Shown: positions 13,885 through 64,000 of the stretch, one piece after another
Position numbering within the stretch: position 1 is the first letter of the stretch
Layout of the letters: each line of letters opens with the position of its first letter
Origin: Glandiceps talaboti
Lineage: Eukaryota > Hemichordata > Enteropneusta > Spengelidae
DNA length: 64,000 bases
Assembly: GCF_964340395.1 (NCBI RefSeq)
Contig: NC_135570.1
Span: forward strand, 16,304,822 to 16,368,821
Reading direction: 5' to 3'
Program-made: the position numbers and the translations under genes
Notes under the pieces: generated by a model
Told to the model about the DNA's origin: nothing
Seen by the model: only the letters and a program-made list of their open reading frames with translations
Database searches by the model: none

Positions 13885-14448
13885 CCTATTCTTTGAAAGT
13901 TACACAAAATGTACTTTGTTTCTGAAATGTTTCACACTTTGTCAAACTCTGGCAATTTTAATGTATCTTGGAAAGACTACATTTTCAAGTAAACTAAAAA
14001 TCACATTTCTACCGGATAGAAATTTAATTGTTTTGTATGTAGACGTGATTTTGAAGAAGGGAGCATTGTCATGGGTCAAGGTACATTCCTCAGCAGTTGC
14101 CAATGTTTTTAAGAAAATGATTTAATCTGGCAAAAATATTTGTAAATTGGATTAAGATACAAAACATAATTTAATGCTGTAATTTATATTCATTAGTGAA
14201 ATCTGTATAGATAGATTATTTGTTTGTGTCAGCTTGATGACTATGATGTTGACAGAATGTGATGTGATTTTTATCAAGCAATTGTTGTTAGAGTTAAAAT
14301 ATATTCTATGAACACATAAATATATAACAATTGTTAAAACTTGACTCAAAATGTCTAGATGACAGATGTTGAACAAAATTATCAAACAACTATGAATGCA
14401 TGGCTTTGAAATCAGCTAAGATATATATCTCACTGCCATCAAGTGTGT

Positions 14449-14963
14449 CTGTCTGTATGTATGTATGTATATGTGTGTGTCTGTATGTATGTATGTATGT
14501 ATGTATGTATGTATGTATGTATGTATGTATGTATGTATGTATGTATGTATGTATGTGTATGTATGTATGTATGTATGTATGTATGTATGTCTGTATGTAT
14601 GTATGTATGTATGTATGTATGTATGTATGTATGTATGTATGTATGTATGTATGTATGTATGTATGTATGTATATGTGTGTGTCTGTATGTCTGTATGTAT
14701 GTATGTATGTATGTATGTATGTATGTATGTATGTATGTATGTATGTGTATGTATGTATGTATGTATGTATGTATGTATGTATGTAGAAAAAAAATATGTA
14801 TGTATGTATGTATGTATATGTGTATGTATGTGTGTGTGACTATGTATGTGTGTGTCTATGTATGTATGTATGTATGTATGTGTGTATGTATGTATGTATG
14901 TATGTATGTATATGTGTGTGTGTATGTATGTGTGTGTGTCTATATGTGTATGTGTGTGTGTAT
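14449..14963. repeat. (GTAT)n microsatellite
   Basis: Around 500 bp of GTAT/ATGT tetramers with GTGT and GTCT interruptions. It is open in all three + frames because the bases of the repeat create no stops there; not coding. Confidence 0.95.
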
Positions 14964-15118
14964 GTCATAGATGTATTGTATTCTTATCTTTAAAATGATA
15001 AAAGTTCAGTTGATCATTATCTCCCACCTTACATGACAACAAGATGTGTTAACATCAGTACAATATGCCAGATACAAAGTTATTAAAAACATTTGAACAC
15101 GTCATCCTGATTATATAT

Positions 15119-15315
15119 TTTTGGAAAAGGGAGGCAAAAATTTAGTTGCCGACATCTGGCAACTACTAGAGTCTGCACCCAGCTTAACTTACAGTCTTTG
15201 ATATCAATGTTACAAAATTCAATACCTTTCAGATAAATCATTCTGTTTGGGAAAGGGAGACAAAATTATTGTCTGGCAACTATAGCAGAGTCTCTCCCCC
15301 CCCCCCCCCAAGCTG
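15119..15315 (+). repeat. Diverged direct duplication with poly-C tract
   Basis: GGAAAAGGGAGGCAAAAATT..TGGCAACTACTAGAGTCT and GGGAAAGGGAGACAAAATTAT..TGGCAACTATAGCAGAGTCT are two related stretches about 130 bp apart. The second ends in a C14-like run. Confidence 0.65.
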
Positions 15316-17089
15316 ACAATTACAAATATTACAAAAAATATATTCTGAGCATACTGTTCAAGGTTGAGTAAGTTCAAAGTAAAACAACAACAAAATTCAA
15401 GTATTAGTGTATAAGAATCTGGTAAAAGTGAAGCTGCATCACGAGGGATTTGATATTTCTATCAGAACACATTCCATTTTTAGACGTAATGGGGTTTATC
15501 AGTGATCTAATAAGACATTTCACTGAACAAAGTCCTCCTCAGTTAGTTTCAATGTAGTCTGCCAGATGCACTATCCATCAAAGACATTTGTGTGGGTGGC
15601 GATAGCGTGTCAGTACACAGTACAGTCTATAATCCTCCTTGTTGTAGGCAGGTACTTTCATGATCGATGTACGACAATTTATTTATCTGCATTTAAGATC
15701 TACATTGACCAATCAATTTCAGAACTCACTCAGTAATACTATCAAATTAAAAGAGTACCAAGCAATGTACCATGGGTATTTATTTTTAGACCATCAGTAT
15801 AGACAGAGAACACTTAAAATCTTGACGGCAGTGTCATCATCTGTACCCAGGTCAATAAACTAGTCTGCTGGGCAGGACAATTACATGCTTTATTAGACAC
15901 ACATAAAATACAAACTGTTTTATTAGACTTGCATACACAAACACAGTTTCATAACATACCCAATGGGCTGGATATAATTGGTTTTAAAAACTTAAAATGT
16001 ATCTGAGGCAAAGATAATCTGTTTTTGTCAAAATTTAAATGAGAAATCTGACAAAAACTTGCATAGATTTCCATTACTTTGTACCATAATGTTTGTAGAA
16101 GCCACTCAATAACAGAGAGTAGAAATTTGGTACAATCCCATAGTTATCCATACCTTGTACATGTACTGTAATTTTGGTGAGGAACATTGATAAAAGGGGG
16201 AAAATCTGGTAAAATTGCCATCAGATTTCAATACCTTTCTGTACCATTGTATTGATGAACTGGATGTTTTGTTATTTTGTACTTTATACCAGTCTTTTAG
16301 AAAGGAACTAAATACCAAATTATTTCATACAGTACCCAACACGAGATAAAGCATGCGCGCAATAACCTTACTTCCGACCAGAAATCAACTTACACTTTTT
16401 CATATGTCTATTTTTGTATTTAAAGTGTTTTTACTCAAAAAGAAGACACGATTATCTTTGTAATTTCTATTTTATTTGTCATTGTGTTCCAAACGTTACT
16501 GTATTAGTTCTCTTCTTTTTTGTCGAATGATGGGTGGTGGCCCTACTCTTTTGAAATAAATAAATTGCGTGTGAATTACATACATGCTACATGTATAAAT
16601 GATCAACTTACAATAGCAATGAAAAATAAATAATTTTTCTATTAAAATCTAGTTTTTGGAATTATAATAGCAATAATGAATGAATTTAAATTATTTTGAT
16701 TAGGAGGAACATTATTTATAATGGTTTACATATTTCGTTATTGACTGTTTGTGCTATCATTCTTTTTTTATACAGATGTTATTGTTTATAATATTTGTTT
16801 GATATTAAATGAAAATAGTAGATTTGATTTAACTTTCAGACATTAGAATCTAAAAAATGTAAATGAAAGAAAACTATTCATTAATGAAAACTGTTAATGC
16901 TGTCGTGGTTATAATTCATTAGTAGTTTTACTACTAGCAGAATGGAATAATGAGTATTGATTGCTATATAAAAAGGTCTTTAATAATTTATTTATTGCAA
17001 ATTCAATGTACATTTTCTCATTCAGTTAATGTTACAGCTGTGTTGTACAGATGGTGCCGACACTAGACAAAAGACAATAAATAGACAAC

Positions 17090-17600
17090 ATCTGTTGTTC
17101 ATATCTTCAAAGCATTATAGACACAAACACTGTCCCTGTATGATAGCGGGACTGGGACACAAAGAAGCAGACTACATAATTTATTTTATGCATATCATAC
17201 CAGACAAAACAAATGGGATGCGATAACATAGTAACCGGTTTTTACTTATCACACTAAACATACATATCATACCAGCCAAAACAAAAGAGACAAGCAGACA
17301 ACACAATTTGTTTTATGCAATTCATACCAGTCAAAAACAAAGTTAGTAGACAGCATAATTTGTTTTACATATCATATAGACAAATGACTTAGCAGGCAAC
17401 AACATTGGTTTTAGCACTGTCTGTGGTTTTACCTGTCATACCATACAAAACAAGAGAGAAGCAGAGATAATAAAATAACAAATTTCTTTTTGCAAAACAA
17501 AACAAAAATAGACAAACAGACAACAACATTTGTTTTTACATACCAGACTAAACAAAAGATTTTGCAAGCACCAGACACAAAGTATTAAAGAGATGATAAC
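17090..17600 (+). repeat. Degenerate minisatellite, CATACCAGACAAAAC motif
   Basis: Irregularly spaced units containing CATACCAG.CAAAACAAA followed by GAAGCAGAC or GACAACA and TTTGTTTTA. They recur about every 60-75 bp. The ORF at 17029 crosses the start of this repeat and is not supported as a gene. Confidence 0.6.
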
Positions 17601-18513
17601 ATTACAGACATGATATACTACACAAAAGAAAATAAGTCGTTAACCCACAATGTTTCAGTGCAAGCTGGGATTTCTATTCAGTGTCTACATTTTAATAAGT
17701 CAGATTTAGTGCTACAAGTTGCAATATTAATTTCAATCAAACTGTTACCAGATTTAAGTATATAAGTGCTTAGGTGGTATCAATTAAATAATGTGGGCCC
17801 AAATATAAATTTACAGACGTGCAAAATGTTAAAACTTGAAGAATTAGTTATATACGTCACACACTGTGATCTGAGTGGCATTACTTAAATGCTAAAGAGG
17901 AATCATCATTTAATATTCATGGAAAAAACACAATGTATTTACTGTACTTCATTTTCTGTTTCCCTTCGGAATGCTGTGTAAACACCCAAAGGGGATTATA
18001 TTGTCACATACAGTAGATTTTATGTCATAATCCATCCATGCATAATGACAGATATAATCTATGTGTACAGTTACTGCATCATGTCTATGTTTCAGTATGA
18101 CATGATAATATTGTAGATTTCAGTAGCAACGGAACTACACTAATGTGAAGTATTACACTTACAGTTGATAATGTAATATGCTATGTACCCCAAGGAACTT
18201 AATGTACATTGGGTGTGTTATTGAATGATGTATTGACTGAATGATATAAGATGTATTACACATTAAAACTCAATATTAGAAACATTCTGTTGCAATTATT
18301 CATCAATGTATCCTGTTTCATGTAACCCAGCTGTCTAGTAGAAGCATTAATTGATTCCGACTTTTAATATGTCATATTTCTAGAAAACAAATAAGTCTTA
18401 GAGTTTGTAAGGTTAACATTCTTACTAGGTGATGGCACTAATTGTACTTAATTGTCATTAATTGTACTTGTCATTAATTATACCACCGTAATACTCATAA
18501 TGGCATCATTTTA

Positions 18514-18640
18514 GGGTTGTCGGTGGCTGAGTGGTTAAACCAATTGCCTATTAGGGCCACTACAGTCGGGGTTCAAACCTATTTATGGTTTGACTTAAAA
18601 TTTACCACACTGTAAGTAAAAAGTAGTGTCGTTCATAACA
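18514..18640 (+). mobile_element. tRNA-derived SINE (short copy)
   Basis: A-box-like TGGCTGAGTGGTTAA at 18528 and B-box-like GGGGTTCAAACC about 40 bp later match the internal Pol III promoter of a Ser/Leu-type tRNA, followed by AATTTACCAC.CTGTAAGTA. The same head and tail occur at 51598 and 53010. The tRNA fold is not intact, so it is a SINE head and not a tRNA gene. Confidence 0.7.
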
Positions 18641-19862
18641 TCTAGATATATGTATATGTGTATGAATTAAATTAATATTTATAGTCTTTATAAGCTTATT
18701 CCACATCACGACTAAGTTTCCTATTTCTAAAAAAATCAATCATGATTGACAACTGCTTCCTCTTTGATCATGAAATTACTTTTACCTAGTATTTACATTT
18801 CTACTCTATCACTGCGATAGTGACTTCTGGAGTAACATTTCATTAAGTGTTTCCGTGTATAAAACCAGTAATATATACTATAGGGTTGAAAAGTTGAACC
18901 TAACTGAGCATGTGCGGAGACCTTTCACCTTTAAACATCAATCAATGTATTGTCAAATTAAATATAAAAGAAAAATAGACCTGATTTTTGAGTCGAAAAC
19001 TAATCTTTTAATCTTTGACACCATTTATTTTTGAACCATTTCTGGTGAGATTTTATTCAGTAATATATGTCCTACAAATTTGCATTTGAGATGGTCTCAG
19101 TTCTTACTGACAATTGCAATATAAATTTTATAACATCATAGTTACATTTATGGTATGATGCAAGTATTTGTATTCTTTCCATATTGCATGTGTAGTAAAA
19201 AAGATAAAACGTCTTTATAATAAATGTTATACATACATGTACTAGAGATTACTTGCACTGGTGTATGCACATACTCAGTGGTATTCGCACTGCAGTGCAA
19301 TACTAAAACATTATTACCTACCTGCATGCAATTATATGCAAATTAGGACATAATCTTTTGCAGCACAAAAAATTGCATGATCACACTGTGTGACTTTTTA
19401 TGGAAATTTGCCGTTTCAGATAGACATACATAATAATAACAGAGCCCCATGCCACGTGAGTTCCAGTGTGGGTACTCAGGGGTATTTGCATATACTTATG
19501 CTTGCAGTGTTTTCTGCTGCACTGTCATTCATTACACTCGTGAAAATACAGGTACAGAGAACACTGCAAGTACTCATGCACCACACTTGCACTCACATGT
19601 CAGGGGATTGTGTTATATTAATGTTGGAATTGAGAAGGTCAGAATTAAAAATGATAAAAAATATAATCATACACAAATTATAATGTAAATGGAGATAGAA
19701 AAATAACATGTAGGTTTATTTGTGATGCGCACATACCGGTATTTCATTATTAATCATTAGACATTCAAATTCATATTCACCGTAATACTTTGCATTCATA
19801 AATTATTTGTTGATATTTACTATGTAATTCAAATTTGTAATACTTTTTATGAAATAATTTGT

Positions 19863-20048
<186 letters not shown>

Positions 20049-20221
20049 AATCATATTTATGTAAATCCTATTTGTAGATATTTATAATGTAATTACTTCT
20101 ATCATATCATATAGTTCTGATTTCTAGGGGATGTCAATTTATTTCAAAATAATAGTTGTAAATTTTCATCACCCATTCTTCAATTTCAAATTAATGCATG
20201 CATACCAGTACGTTTAATTCA

Positions 20222-20458
20222 TACCATGATCATTACCATGGTTACTGTAGATAATCCATACTGATACCACTACTGTGATCATTACCATGGTTACCATAGT
20301 TTATCCATATTCATAATACTGATACCACTACTGTGATCATTACTATGGTTACCGTAGTTTATCCATATTCATAATACTAATACCCCTGCTGTGATCATTA
20401 CCATGGTTACCATAGTTTATCCATGTATATAATACTAATACCCCTGCGTCTCATATCT
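20222..20458 (+). repeat. About 63-bp minisatellite, four units
   Basis: Units share GTGATCATTACCATGGTTACC-TAGTTTATCCAT and ATAATACTAATACCCCTGC. Each contains the near-palindromic CCATGGTTACCATAG. Lies about 110 bp before the candidate microexon at 20569. Confidence 0.8.
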
Positions 20459-20568
20459 ATATAAGAATAATTCACCTGCATGTAGAGTTTATTAACTTTT
20501 TATCCACATTCCTCCTAAAATGTTTTCTTTTTTGTGTTTTTGTCTCAATTTTTCTAACACTACAACAG

Positions 20569-63642
<43,074 letters not shown>

Positions 63643-64000
63643 GTAGGAAAACTTGTATGACAACTTGTATGTTAAACAGTATATATTTCATTTTGAGTAG
63701 TGGGAGGGGAATGGAGGGGACTGTGGTTTGGAGGATGGTGGGAAGGCTGGGGATTCGAAGGGCTGGGGAGTCTTGTACATCAATTGTGTATGAGTACAAT
63801 ACAATATTTCTTTGTCTTGTGGGGTTTGGGCAGGATCGGATTTTGGAGTTAAAATTTTCTCTGGATTAGCCATTTTATTTCCAGTGTCACTTAACCATAA
63901 TTCTGTTTGCCTCACTAAGAACCTGTCAAGATTTTCAAGGAAGCTCAATATTTCATTTCTTTGCATGCTTACTTCACTATAGCTGCTATATTTATAACTA
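63643..64000 (+). other. Intron 37, incomplete
   Basis: Contains a G-rich stretch (63698-63780). No exon seen. Confidence 0.5.

Noticed and set aside
14400-14993. Overlapping Cys/Met/Tyr/Val-rich ORFs
   Set aside because: GTAT microsatellite open in all + frames.
18514-18600. tRNA-Ser/Leu gene
   Set aside because: A- and B-box words are present but the arms do not form a full cloverleaf, and related copies carry a SINE body.

Overview
The window is AT-rich eukaryotic DNA (roughly one third G+C by eye) from an animal. It has long introns with GT-AG borders, dense microsatellites, tRNA-derived SINEs, MITE-like inverted-repeat elements and a hAT-like transposon. The style suits a marine invertebrate, either a lophotrochozoan or an invertebrate deuterostome. 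The sequence alone does not settle the phylum.

One gene dominates: a protocadherin-15-like (PCDH15 / Drosophila Cad99C type) cadherin on the + strand. I could place 37 coding exons from 20569 to 63642. They join in one consistent reading frame of about 1,582 codons: 4,748 nt, entered in phase 1 and left in phase 0. Together they encode 11 extracellular cadherin (EC) repeats, the membrane-proximal SEA-like/MAD12-type domain, one transmembrane helix and a large acidic cytoplasmic segment. The first exon or exons (start codon, signal peptide) and the C-terminal exon or exons lie outside the window or were not recognised.

Layout. 1-20568 has no recognisable coding exon and is either 5' intron or upstream DNA; it holds repeats, microsatellites, two TTAA-bounded MITE-like elements and a 27-bp perfect palindrome. 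20569-20583 is a candidate 15-nt microexon, followed by a 63-bp minisatellite copy set and a 1.1-kb array of a 38-bp repeat in the adjoining introns. 23653-32638 encodes EC1-EC2, with a 2-kb 27/42-bp minisatellite in the last intron of that part. 32954-49327 encodes EC3-EC11. 49976-50888 encodes the membrane-proximal domain and the transmembrane helix. 54577-63642 encodes the cytoplasmic region, including a run of very small symmetric phase-2 exons (27, 27, 39 and 18 nt) carrying two NPxF motifs.

The introns are full of mobile DNA. A hAT-like element (60559-61861) carries a zinc-finger ORF related to the ZNF862-like group. Two copies of a hairpin-plus-TCTG-microsatellite element are present, one splitting a SINE. 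A tRNA-like SINE head is tandemly amplified eight times (48241-48720). The 5' end of one EC5 exon is tandemly duplicated around a MITE (39320-39660).

Nothing bacterial or viral was recognised, and there is no operon-like or CRISPR-like system. The most interesting items are the microexons of the cadherin, its RRKR motif in EC10, the duplicated exon start and the SINE-head array.
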